A DNA stretch of 34,867 nucleotides from a virus. Shown in pieces: positions 8,202-14,007 of the stretch. Where the stretch lies: IMG/VR virus record IMGVR_UViG_3300037840_000126, positions 1 through 34,867 of that record; one strand, 5' to 3'. Within the stretch, counting starts at the first letter, position 1; each line of letters opens with the position of its first letter. A program made the translations under genes and the position numbers. The notes below the pieces were generated by a model. The model made no database searches. It saw nothing but the letters and a program-made list of their open reading frames with translations, and was not told the DNA's origin.

Positions 8202-9758
8202 TTACTGCCAACGGAAAACCGGATTAAACATACTTTCTCGTTTATTATCACCCATTTTATCAGCAACAATCCTATCGCTCGCCATTTCAAGACAGGCATA
8301 GCCCAATGCATCCATAGGGTGTGATGCCATATTCTTGTTTGGCTTATCTTTATAACGCTCTTCCCCTGATACCGCAATACGAGCGTAAACATAATCTTTT
8401 ACAAACCCTTTGAATAGTGTGGGGCATGCCTTTCTATCCATAACAAATCCAGGTTTTCCGTCTACCATTTTGTTTAAAAAGTATCTCACAGAACCCAAGC
8501 GTGGGTCTAGATCATTAGTGCGAGCAGATGTTGTTTTTATCCCCAATGAATTAAGCTCACCAATGCAAGACATTTCCTCTACTATTTCGTTTCTAGCACT
8601 ACCTGCTGGATCAGCAACTGATGTTCCTACTTTGCAATAAGGAAAATCTTTAGCAATCCCAGGAATCGCAATAGATTCAGCAAATGTCCTAATCCCCATC
8701 CCATCGCCCACATATTCTTTCAATACTAATAATTGACCACGAGGAGACAATTGTATAACAACGCAAGCAGGAGTAAGCCCAAAATCCCATCCGATAACAA
8801 CATCAAGCCCCTGTATAGCCTCAAGACTATCAACGGCATGGACATCTGCATTAAACTCTGGATAGACGCATTTCCCGAACCCAACCGAACCGTATTCCCC
8901 GAGACAAAATACCTTAACAAAGTCCTTTGATTGCCCCTCTGCAAGCATCTCGTAATAGTTATCAGGCAAATGACTTGCATTATCAGCGTTAGGATTCCTA
9001 ACCCACTTATTATCTTCATTTTTAATCAGCCCAGGCGGTTGTTTGAATAGTCTATGGTTGTCAAAATGATTCTCTTCAAAGTCCTTGTAAATCCAATGAT
9101 CATCCTCCGGCGGGTTCGTATCTGCAATAATACCTGACCAGTAAGGCTCATGACAAAATGCCTTTGATGGATAGCGATTAACCCGTCCCTTCATATGAGC
9201 AAGTGCGGCTTTCGGAACTTCCGATAGTTCATTAATATAACATCCTGTGAGTTCCAGGGACTTAATCTTGCGCACATCCTCAGGTCTGTCCAAAGCTATA
9301 AATAGAAGCTCTAACTCTACTATTCCACGTCCATCATTGAATGTGTGTTCATAGGTCATTACAGGTTTTTGGCGCTTTCTAATATCTCCTAAATCCTCAA
9401 ACCATGATAGCCAGCTCGCGAGAGTTGTTGACGATAGCTCGCCACTGGTGTTTCTGACGATTCCCCAGCGGCTTCTTCTTCTTCCTGAGTGCCAAATTGG
9501 CATTTCACAGGCTCGTTGGACGATTTCTGTAAGTGCCCACGTAGACTTTCCACTGCCATAAGGCCCCATGATAACGCGCACAAAACTATTATCCTTGTGA
9601 GCAAGGTTACCAGTAGCAGTGGGAATATAGATTTTTTTTTCTTCTTTCGCATAAATAACCATCTCATTGTTAGTGATTGTTATTTGCTTTGTAGTACCTC
9701 GTCGCTTCTCATCTTCTATTTGGGCTATGTACTTCCTTATCTCTGACGGCGTTCTCAT
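8202..9758 (-). CDS. Terminase large subunit, P22 gp2-like
   Basis: 518 residues, P22 gp2 being 499. It is the ATP-driven packaging motor and headful nuclease. The Walker A motif GPYGSGKST lies at residues 65-73, an INE-type Walker B region (LTGCYINELSEV) at about 170-181, and the RNase H-like nuclease begins with VIGWDFG near 321-327, its first acidic residue being D325. The start ATG 9758 overlaps the stop of the zinc-ribbon gene by four bases (ATGA), so the two are coupled. Unlike P22, it is separated from the small subunit by about 1.7 kb and seven small genes. Confidence 0.95.
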   Translation of the reverse strand: MRTPSEIRKYIAQIEDEKRRGTTKQITITNNEMVIYAKEEKKIYIPTATGNLAHKDNSFVRVIMGPYGSGKSTWALTEIVQRACEMPIWHSGRRRSRWGIVRNTSGELSSTTLASWLSWFEDLGDIRKRQKPVMTYEHTFNDGRGIVELELLFIALDRPEDVRKIKSLELTGCYINELSEVPKAALAHMKGRVNRYPSKAFCHEPYWSGIIADTNPPEDDHWIYKDFEENHFDNHRLFKQPPGLIKNEDNKWVRNPNADNASHLPDNYYEMLAEGQSKDFVKVFCLGEYGSVGFGKCVYPEFNADVHAVDSLEAIQGLDVVIGWDFGLTPACVVIQLSPRGQLLVLKEYVGDGMGIRTFAESIAIPGIAKDFPYCKVGTSVADPAGSARNEIVEEMSCIGELNSLGIKTTSARTNDLDPRLGSVRYFLNKMVDGKPGFVMDRKACPTLFKGFVKDYVYARIAVSGEERYKDKPNKNMASHPMDALGYACLEMASDRIVADKMGDNKRESMFNPVFRWQ

Positions 9759-9949
9759 CTCTCAAGTATCCGCCTAGGGGCTGGTGTTTGATAGTTAGCG
9801 CCCCTTCCCGTATCGCGTAAGTTTTCTTGCGTTGTGTACCGCACACCACATTTGATACACTCACGCCGCCTATAGATTTGATTAGTGCGATTGTCTTTAG
9901 TCGTCTCAACAACGCGCGAATCGGGATAATTGCATACTTTGCATAACAT
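9755..9949 (-). CDS. NrdR-like stand-alone zinc ribbon
   Basis: 64 residues: MLCKVCNYPDSRVVETTK, then IYRRRECIKCGVRYTTQE. The Cys pairs C3/C6 and C31/C34 and the RRRECxxC...(F/Y)TT pattern match the N-terminal zinc ribbon of NrdR, the repressor of bacterial ribonucleotide reductase genes, but the ATP-cone domain is absent (NrdR is about 150 residues). It could bind NrdR boxes, serve as a late-gene DNA-binding factor, or act with the terminase gene it is coupled to. Adjacent to the previous stop (TAAATG). The fold is convincing; the job is not known. Confidence 0.72.
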   Translation of the reverse strand: MLCKVCNYPDSRVVETTKDNRTNQIYRRRECIKCGVRYTTQENLRDTGRGANYQTPAPRRILER

Positions 9950-10135
9950 TTATTTTCGTATCCCCCGCAAAGTACGCATAACGACAGAGCGCGCAGCTAT
10001 CGTAAAGCGCTTAAGAGGTTTTTTAGTGTTATATATTTCAGATTCGGCCAAAGGATTGCTTTCAAAAGATGGCGCGGTTTCCGCTTCCTTCTTTTTCTTA
10101 CACTTCTCAATCCATGAGTTTGGTATGACGGACAT
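9950..10135 (-). CDS. Hypothetical basic protein, 61 residues
   Basis: Starts MSVIPNSWIEKCKKKKEAET and is Lys/Arg-rich at both ends. ATG 10135 has AAGGATTACG in front. The stop abuts the start of the zinc-ribbon gene. No family recognised; part of the run of small basic proteins between the terminase subunits. Confidence 0.62.
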   Translation of the reverse strand: MSVIPNSWIEKCKKKKEAETAPSFESNPLAESEIYNTKKPLKRFTIAARSVVMRTLRGIRK

Positions 10136-10143
10136 CGTAATCC

Positions 10144-10353
10144 TTATTTCTTTTTACCAAGTACCTTATCGGCTTTTGCATCTATCTTTGCTTTACTAGA
10201 TGCGGATAGTTTGCCTTTCTTCTCCATCTCGGAAGCTCTTGCTTTGGCGTTTGCTGCTCTAGCTCTCGTATCAACTGGATACTTCCTATCTTTGGGTTCT
10301 GCAAATTCAGATGCAGGAAGTTTATTTCTAGCTTTTGTTGTTATTTTGCTCAA
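10144..10353 (-). CDS. Small lysine/alanine-rich phage protein with TTG start
   Basis: 69 residues with 'NKLPASEFAEPKDRKYPVDTRARAANAKARA', of which 'LPASEFAEPKDRKYP' matches a widespread small phage family with an 'LPDSAFAxPxxRxYPI' motif, function unknown. The C-terminal half is highly basic (KLSASSKAKIDAKADKVLGKKK). The start codon is TTG at 10353, preceded by GGAGAGGGACT, inside the end of the endonuclease VII gene (26-base overlap). A nucleic-acid or virion role is inference. Confidence 0.72.
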   Translation of the reverse strand: MSKITTKARNKLPASEFAEPKDRKYPVDTRARAANAKARASEMEKKGKLSASSKAKIDAKADKVLGKKK

Positions 10354-10795
10354 AGTCCCTCTCCAAATAATTAATCATTGCTTGTAGCAGCCCCACATCA
10401 TCCTTGACGGAACCGAGTACTCGATTACATCTATCGCATATCCAGCCTCTAAAATGACCACCATCATGACAATGATCGAATACGGTAGATACAACAGTAA
10501 AACATAACTCGCATTTATTAGCCCTAGGTCTACCAGCTATTTCCCAAAGAGCCGCCTCATTCTTAATCTTAAACCTTTCAGTTCTAGCTTTCTGTAATTC
10601 AGGCTTTGTCTTCCTGTATTCCCTAGCTCTTAGTTTATGCTTCTCTCTGGAAGCCTCTATATCCTTTTCATAGTATTTCTTGTTAGCTTTTGCACCTGTC
10701 TCAGGATGCTTTTCTCTATATCTCCTAGCTTGTTCAATCACTTTTTCAGGATTATTCTTGCGCCACTCTTTAACCTTATCATAATTAGTTGTCAC
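10328..10795 (-). CDS. Recombination endonuclease VII-like nuclease
   Basis: 155 residues. The C-terminal part has the endonuclease VII signature: zinc cysteines C95-x2-C98 and C120-x2-C123, the DHCH motif at 107-110, and GHFRGWICDRCNRVLG. The family (T4 gp49) cuts Holliday junctions and branched DNA, clearing branches ahead of packaging. Residues 1-80 are a very basic helical region with repeated 'YREKHPE/AREYRKTKPE' units, probably for DNA binding. The start codon is GTG 10795 after GAGAATATC. Its position between the terminase subunits supports a packaging-linked debranching role. It could instead be a homing-type nuclease of the same fold, since these also sit near terminase genes. Confidence 0.88.
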   Translation of the reverse strand: MTTNYDKVKEWRKNNPEKVIEQARRYREKHPETGAKANKKYYEKDIEASREKHKLRAREYRKTKPELQKARTERFKIKNEAALWEIAGRPRANKCELCFTVVSTVFDHCHDGGHFRGWICDRCNRVLGSVKDDVGLLQAMINYLERDFEQNNNKS

Positions 10796-10814
10796 GATAT
10801 TCTCATTAAATGAG

Positions 10815-10846
10815 TATCATATCATAAATAAATCCACTATATGATA
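10815..10846 (-). terminator. Intergenic hairpin before endonuclease VII gene
   Basis: Perfect 8-bp arms TATCATAT and ATATGATA around a 16-base loop, in the gap between the 48-residue gene and the endonuclease VII gene. AT-rich and without a T-tract, so a weak terminator or processing site at most. Confidence 0.3.
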
Positions 10847-10850
10847 ATGG

Positions 10851-10997
10851 TTATTTCCTCCTCTTTTTTTTCTCGCCAGCTTCACTATAGGCAATAGCTA
10901 CTGCTTGCTTTTGTGGCTTGCCAGCGTCCATTTCACGCTTAACATTTTCACCAAACCCTTTGCGCGTTCGAGCTTTAGCACCCTTAACTAATGGCAT
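10851..10997 (-). CDS. DUF6496-like small basic protein
   Basis: 48 residues beginning MPLVKGAKARTRKGFGENVK and containing AGKPQKQAVAIAYSEA. The 'NV/I..E..AGKPQKQAVAIA' motif is typical of a widespread family of about 50 residues in phages and plasmids, function unknown. An ATG at 11033 is open, but ATG 10997 has AAGGGGATAATA in front and matches the family start. Ends with KKKRRK. Confidence 0.75.
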   Translation of the reverse strand: MPLVKGAKARTRKGFGENVKREMDAGKPQKQAVAIAYSEAGEKKKRRK

Positions 10998-11007
10998 TAT
11001 TATCCCC

Positions 11008-11169
11008 TTAAGATGTTTTAGTCTTGCTCTCAATCCACGTAACTATGTGAGATGATAACCCCTCAAGCTCCTTAAGTAAGGATGCTTGTAAATCAGGTTC
11101 ATGAGCTTCAAGGGCAGATTCTAATGCAGGCAGTAAATGGTTAACTAAAAAGGTCGCAAGTAAGCTCAT
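11008..11169 (-). CDS. Small amphipathic protein, 53 residues
   Basis: The product starts MSLLATFLVNHLLPALESAL and ends VTWIESKTKTS. It has strong support as a gene: AAAGGAGATGA precedes ATG 11169 and the ATGA overlap couples it to the upstream 60-residue gene. The first 20 residues are hydrophobic, followed by acidic and polar residues. No family recognised. A membrane-associated or oligomeric helical protein is possible. Confidence 0.7.
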   Translation of the reverse strand: MSLLATFLVNHLLPALESALEAHEPDLQASLLKELEGLSSHIVTWIESKTKTS

Positions 11170-11348
11170 TTCATCTCCTTTGATATATCAGATTTTCCGT
11201 AATTTTCCATGCTTTGTTCAGGCAAGTTGCGTGAAGCTCCCGCATGCTTATAAGTACAAACTTGTTGCTTGTATTCTCTGTCTAGATAAATATTATTGCG
11301 TTCGCATAAATATCCGTCCGGCTTTGGCGATGTATATTTAGCACCCAT
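11166..11348 (-). CDS. Hypothetical protein, 60 residues
   Basis: Starts MGAKYTSPKPDGYLCERNNI; contains two Cys and is polar throughout. ATG 11348 follows AGGAGCAAATA. Overlaps the next gene by four bases. No family recognised. Confidence 0.65.
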   Translation of the reverse strand: MGAKYTSPKPDGYLCERNNIYLDREYKQQVCTYKHAGASRNLPEQSMENYGKSDISKEMK

Positions 11349-11357
11349 TATTTGCTC

Positions 11358-11471
11358 CTAGTATTTGCAATCCTTCTTCTTCATTTTGTCTTTTAATATT
11401 TCATTCCCCATCATCTTTTTGTCTTGCTTCATGTCTTTCTTTTCTTCTTTTTTAGCAGACTTCTTAATCAT
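11358..11471 (-). CDS. Lysine-rich microprotein, 37 residues
   Basis: Sixteen of 37 residues are lysine (MIKKSAKKEEKKDMKQDKKM at the start). The ATG at 11471 overlaps the end of the small terminase gene by eight bases, after GTGAAGGA, so it is likely translated by coupling. With the other short basic proteins downstream it could help condense or neutralise DNA, but no homology supports this. Confidence 0.55.
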   Translation of the reverse strand: MIKKSAKKEEKKDMKQDKKMMGNEILKDKMKKKDCKY

Positions 11472-11931
11472 TTCCTTCACATCCTTTTTCAGGGATGCCG
11501 ATTTCTTCATCTTCACGCTCTCTATCTCCTAGTAGTTTATCTAGTTTTTCATTAAGTTCATGCAGTGCAGCATTGGGGCTAAAATGCTTGTGCCATCTAC
11601 GTTCCAAGAGCCATGCGTCAGCTTGCCAACGTTCTGGTTTAGCCGCGATCATATCGCAATGTTCTCGTACACGTTGCATTTCTGCGCGCTTTAAGCCCTC
11701 AAAAAAAATGGTGTAGTCAGACGTTATGCCTTCGCGAGCTTGATCTCTTCCAGTCTTAAGCCATTCATAAAGTGTAGAGACAGTTATGCCGTGAGCTTCA
11801 GCGGCCATCTCGTAAGGGATACGATGAGATATAGCATCGATAATAGATATTCTAATTTCTGGAGTGAATTTTGATGGGCGTCCGCTACCTTCTCGGACAT
11901 ATTCTTTTTTTGGTTGTGGTTTACCAGCCAT
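11464..11931 (-). CDS. Terminase small subunit (probable)
   Basis: 155 residues, close to P22 gp3 (162). The N-terminal half carries a helix-turn-helix: PEIRISIIDAISHRIPYEMA followed by HGITVSTLYEWLKTGRD. A helical middle (FFEGLKRAEMQRVREHCDMI) and a charged C-terminal coiled coil (LNEKLDKLLGDREREDEEI) follow, as in ring-forming small terminases that choose the packaging site and load the large subunit. The start 11931 lies two bases after a hairpin that presents AGGA in its loop. A pac site could lie in or near this gene, as in P22, but I could not identify one. Confidence 0.8.
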   Translation of the reverse strand: MAGKPQPKKEYVREGSGRPSKFTPEIRISIIDAISHRIPYEMAAEAHGITVSTLYEWLKTGRDQAREGITSDYTIFFEGLKRAEMQRVREHCDMIAAKPERWQADAWLLERRWHKHFSPNAALHELNEKLDKLLGDREREDEEIGIPEKGCEGND

Positions 11932-11933
11932 TG

Positions 11934-11949
11934 CACTAATCCTTTAGTG
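11934..11949 (-). promoter_or_regulatory. Shine-Dalgarno-in-loop hairpin, small terminase
   Basis: Minus strand CACTAA-AGGA-TTAGTG, perfect 6-bp arms, loop exactly AGGA, two bases before ATG 11931. Confidence 0.65.
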
Positions 11950-11964
11950 TTTAATGAGTTAATC

Positions 11965-12183
11965 TTACTTATCTTTACGTTTTAACACAAACATTATTCC
12001 AAACAAAACAACAGCTTCAAATCCGTTAGCAGAGGAACATAGCTGGCTAAACGCATTAGCATCAAAGTCCCTAGTCTCAATTATCTCAATTACCTCATAG
12101 ACAAACTGAATAAAGCAAAGTATCGCAGGTATAGAGATAGCTATATTTGGGTTGTCGTTAAAAAACTCGCGTAACTTGCTCAT
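11965..12183 (-). CDS. Holin-like membrane protein
   Basis: 72 residues with two hydrophobic stretches, about residues 13-33 (IAISIPAILCFIQFVYEVIE) and 54-67 (FEAVVLFGIMFVL), a polar loop between and a basic tail KRKDK. Two membrane segments, this size and a four-base overlap (ATGA) with the endolysin gene are typical of class II or III holins that permeabilise the inner membrane. No specific family recognised. Confidence 0.72.
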   Translation of the reverse strand: MSKLREFFNDNPNIAISIPAILCFIQFVYEVIEIIETRDFDANAFSQLCSSANGFEAVVLFGIMFVLKRKDK

Positions 12184-12593
12184 GATATAAGCTCAAAGTG
12201 ATCAGCATCATTTAGCTGGCCGAACTGGTCTAGTTTACCCAATCCATCCCAAGCTCCACCCCACCGCACGGAATGCTCCATTTTGCCCTCATCTTTCAAT
12301 CTTTGCGCTATACCCATTACATATCCACCAAACCACAACAACAAGCGATTATCACGGTAATTTACGGGATATGGCATAACGTCCACTGCCATTGAGGGTT
12401 GATGGTTATGCTTGCCGTTGGGATAATGCAACTTCGTGTTGCCAGAGGCAAAGGCTTTCTCTTGGTCAATCTCGTTACGGTAGCCCTCAATGATTGAGCA
12501 ATCAAAGTATTTTATAACCTCGAAAAATAATACTTGCAAGTCATGATGACAAGTTGACAGCTTAGAAAATGATTCTTGGCTAAATTTTGGCAT
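12180..12593 (-). CDS. Endolysin, L-alanyl-D-glutamate (M15) peptidase
   Basis: 137 residues, the same length as T5 endolysin. The zinc-peptidase signature is complete: EGYR near 36-39, H64-x6-D71 in KHNHQPSMAVD, and D131-H132 in the C-terminal DADHFEL. These match the H/D/H zinc ligands of the VanY-like M15 peptidases that cut the L-Ala-D-Glu bond of peptidoglycan. It has no signal peptide, so it needs the holin encoded just downstream. It is the first gene of the leftward late block. The start 12593 has AGGACGTTTGT in front, with AGGA in the loop of a 5-bp hairpin. Confidence 0.92.
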   Translation of the reverse strand: MPKFSQESFSKLSTCHHDLQVLFFEVIKYFDCSIIEGYRNEIDQEKAFASGNTKLHYPNGKHNHQPSMAVDVMPYPVNYRDNRLLLWFGGYVMGIAQRLKDEGKMEHSVRWGGAWDGLGKLDQFGQLNDADHFELIS

Positions 12594-12612
12594 ACAAACG
12601 TCCTATTTTTGT
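12594..12612 (-). promoter_or_regulatory. Shine-Dalgarno-in-loop hairpin, endolysin
   Basis: Minus strand arms ACAAA and TTTGT with loop AATAGGACG, directly before ATG 12593. Five paired bases. Confidence 0.45.
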
Positions 12613-12661
12613 CTGTTAAATCAATCGTAGCATAAAAAGATGAAAAAAGTGAAATATACAG

Positions 12662-12690
12662 TTGACACACTAAGTATTAAATGTTTAAAT
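12662..12690 (+). promoter_or_regulatory. Sigma-70-type promoter, rightward
   Basis: Perfect -35 TTGACA at 12662-12667, 17-base spacer and TTAAAT (4 of 6 to TATAAT) at 12685-12690, 36 bases before the start of the 79-residue gene. The leftward late promoter should lie in the same divergent gap, but I could not identify it. Confidence 0.6.
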
Positions 12691-12726
12691 ACACCAATCA
12701 ACAAAACAACAAGAGAGGACAAAAAG

Positions 12727-12966
12727 ATGTACAAGTTAACAGCCAGGAATGAATATGGCGCAAGTGTAAGCTTTGAAGCAGATAGAGCCTATCAAGCAAT
12801 AGACAAGTTTGACGCGCAATACGCGCGAGGTGGATTTGAAATAAAACTTTACAAGCTCATCTCATATGGTCCATATTTTTTATTGGACGATGACACTGCA
12901 GAACATGAGGAAGATTATTCTGAGGGTTGGAATTTTGTAAGATTTATAAAACGCACTTTCAGATAA
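12727..12966 (+). CDS. Hypothetical protein, 79 residues
   Basis: Starts MYKLTARNEYGASVSFEADR and ends with basic RFIKRTFR; an acidic patch (DDDTAEHEEDYSEG) lies before it. The open frame extends upstream to 12640, but ATG 12727 is chosen because GAGAGGACAAAAAG precedes it and the promoter at 12662-12690 would start transcription inside the longer version. No family recognised. Confidence 0.7.
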   Translation: MYKLTARNEYGASVSFEADRAYQAIDKFDAQYARGGFEIKLYKLISYGPYFLLDDDTAEHEEDYSEGWNFVRFIKRTFR

Positions 12967-12999
12967 CAGTATTTTAAAATAAACCATAAGGATATACAC

Positions 13000-13197
13000 A
13001 TGAAGGTAAACCAAAACACGCGTGCCCCAAAAGCAGGTAAAAAGATTTATTGTCCAAGCTGTGATGCTGATTTAACCGTAAGCCACTTTTCATGGCTAGA
13101 TATGCATTGCAGGCGTTGCAGAAAGTTAATACCGAAACATGAATGGAATTTGATTTCTAGTGCAAAAAACTCTCAAGCATTCAAAGAGGTTAAGTAG
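13000..13197 (+). CDS. Small zinc-ribbon protein
   Basis: 65 residues with two CxxC pairs (CPSCDADLT and CRRC) separated by about 16 residues, a plausible zinc ribbon. Starts at ATG 13000 after AAGGATATACAC. Its last eight bases overlap the end of the convergent VRR-NUC gene. A DNA- or RNA-binding or regulatory role is only inferred from the fold. Confidence 0.72.
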   Translation: MKVNQNTRAPKAGKKIYCPSCDADLTVSHFSWLDMHCRRCRKLIPKHEWNLISSAKNSQAFKEVK

Positions 13198-13576
13198 TCA
13201 AATATTCCTCAACAATACGCTTACCTTCTACCCATCCGTAGCAAAAATGACCTTGGTAGCCAACCATTTTAACATTGTCCAGGAATGATTCTTGGGCAAT
13301 CCAACTAGGGGTTGCGCGTTCGGACTTAGAATAGACTTTATTGCGCTTCATCTCTAAAAACAAGCCATGGTAAGTCTTGGTTGGGTAGAATATAAATAAG
13401 TCGCTAACTCCAGGCTTAAGCCCTAGCATCTTTGCCATAAACCCTTGTTTCTCGGTGCGCTTGCCTTCGTTATCAATCTTGAAGAAGTAGTCTTTTAGCT
13501 TGGCATGTAAGCTCAGCCACTTCACTAATGCCAATTGCTCCGTTCTCTCGGATGGCGTAACTATCCTTGCCCTCAT
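13190..13576 (-). CDS. VRR-NUC domain nuclease
   Basis: 128 residues forming a single VRR-NUC domain of the PD-(D/E)xK nuclease superfamily: SERTEQLALVKWL at the start (E13), then GVSDLFIFYP with D59 and LFLEMKR with E75 and K77 as catalytic residues. Phage stand-alone VRR-NUC proteins are structure-selective nucleases, here probably acting in replication or recombination. The start ATG 13576 follows GGAGGAGGTGC, an unusually strong site. Last gene of the leftward replication operon; its start lies 104 bases inside the previous gene. Confidence 0.88.
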   Translation of the reverse strand: MRARIVTPSERTEQLALVKWLSLHAKLKDYFFKIDNEGKRTEKQGFMAKMLGLKPGVSDLFIFYPTKTYHGLFLEMKRNKVYSKSERATPSWIAQESFLDNVKMVGYQGHFCYGWVEGKRIVEEYLTT

Positions 13577-13664
13577 GCACCTCCTCCATTCGATACGTGT
13601 CCTTAAGTAGCTCCTTTACAGCCTTCTTGTCAAACAAATTAACAGATACTTTTTTGTTCTTCAT
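13473..13664 (-). CDS. Hypothetical protein, 63 residues, overlapping VRR-NUC gene
   Basis: Starts MKNKKVSVNLFDKKAVKELL at ATG 13664 behind AAAGGAAGAGAG. The first 30 residues look like a normal charged helical protein. The last 34 codons overlap the VRR-NUC gene in another frame, so composition there is dictated by the nuclease. Either the overlap is real or the natural product is shorter or frameshifted. Confidence 0.5.
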   Translation of the reverse strand: MKNKKVSVNLFDKKAVKELLKDTYRMEEVHEGKDSYAIRENGAIGISEVAELTCQAKRLLLQD

Positions 13665-13788
13665 CTCTCTTCCTTTCAAACAATTCCTTGGCCTCGATCA
13701 AAGGCATAGTCTTTGGTAAAAACCACTTTGCACATGCTAACCATTGCAAAAATCCTCGCGCTTGTCCAGTACTCAAAGTATTCATCAT
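13639..13788 (-). CDS. Small protein, 49 residues
   Basis: Begins MMNTLSTGQARGFLQWLACA and ends with a charged helix (ELFERKRDEEQK). ATG 13788 (or 13785) follows TTAAGGAAA. It starts five bases after the upstream stop and overlaps the next gene by 26 bases, which fits the compact operon. No family recognised. Confidence 0.55.
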   Translation of the reverse strand: MMNTLSTGQARGFLQWLACAKWFLPKTMPLIEAKELFERKRDEEQKSIC

Positions 13789-13793
13789 TTTCC

Positions 13794-14003
13794 TTAATAA
13801 CAATATGCTTTATGCCTGTTCTCTTTTAAAACCTGTTCATAGCAAGAGATAGCTTCCTCTATATTCTCAGATTCGTGTAATTCTGCAAGATCTTTGCAGT
13901 GACTTGCTAAAAAGTCCTCGTTATCACTGCCAAAAAGATCAGACAATTTTTTTACTAGAGTAAATAAGTAATTCTTCCTAGCTATCCATAGTCCGCGGTT
14001 CAT
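13794..14003 (-). CDS. Hypothetical protein, 69 residues
   Basis: Starts MNRGLWIARKNYLFTLVKKL and contains an acidic helix (LAELHESENIEEAISCYEQV), which resembles a single TPR-like pair of helices. The start is four bases after the replication-initiator stop and has only a weak GAAG, so coupling is likely. A helicase-loader or partner of the initiator would be expected here, but there is no motif to support that. Confidence 0.6.
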   Translation of the reverse strand: MNRGLWIARKNYLFTLVKKLSDLFGSDNEDFLASHCKDLAELHESENIEEAISCYEQVLKENRHKAYCY

Positions 14004-14007
14004 AACT

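Noticed and set aside
9709-9912. 67-codon minus-strand frame overlapping the zinc-ribbon gene
   Set aside because: It is an out-of-frame shadow of the NrdR-like gene and the terminase start.
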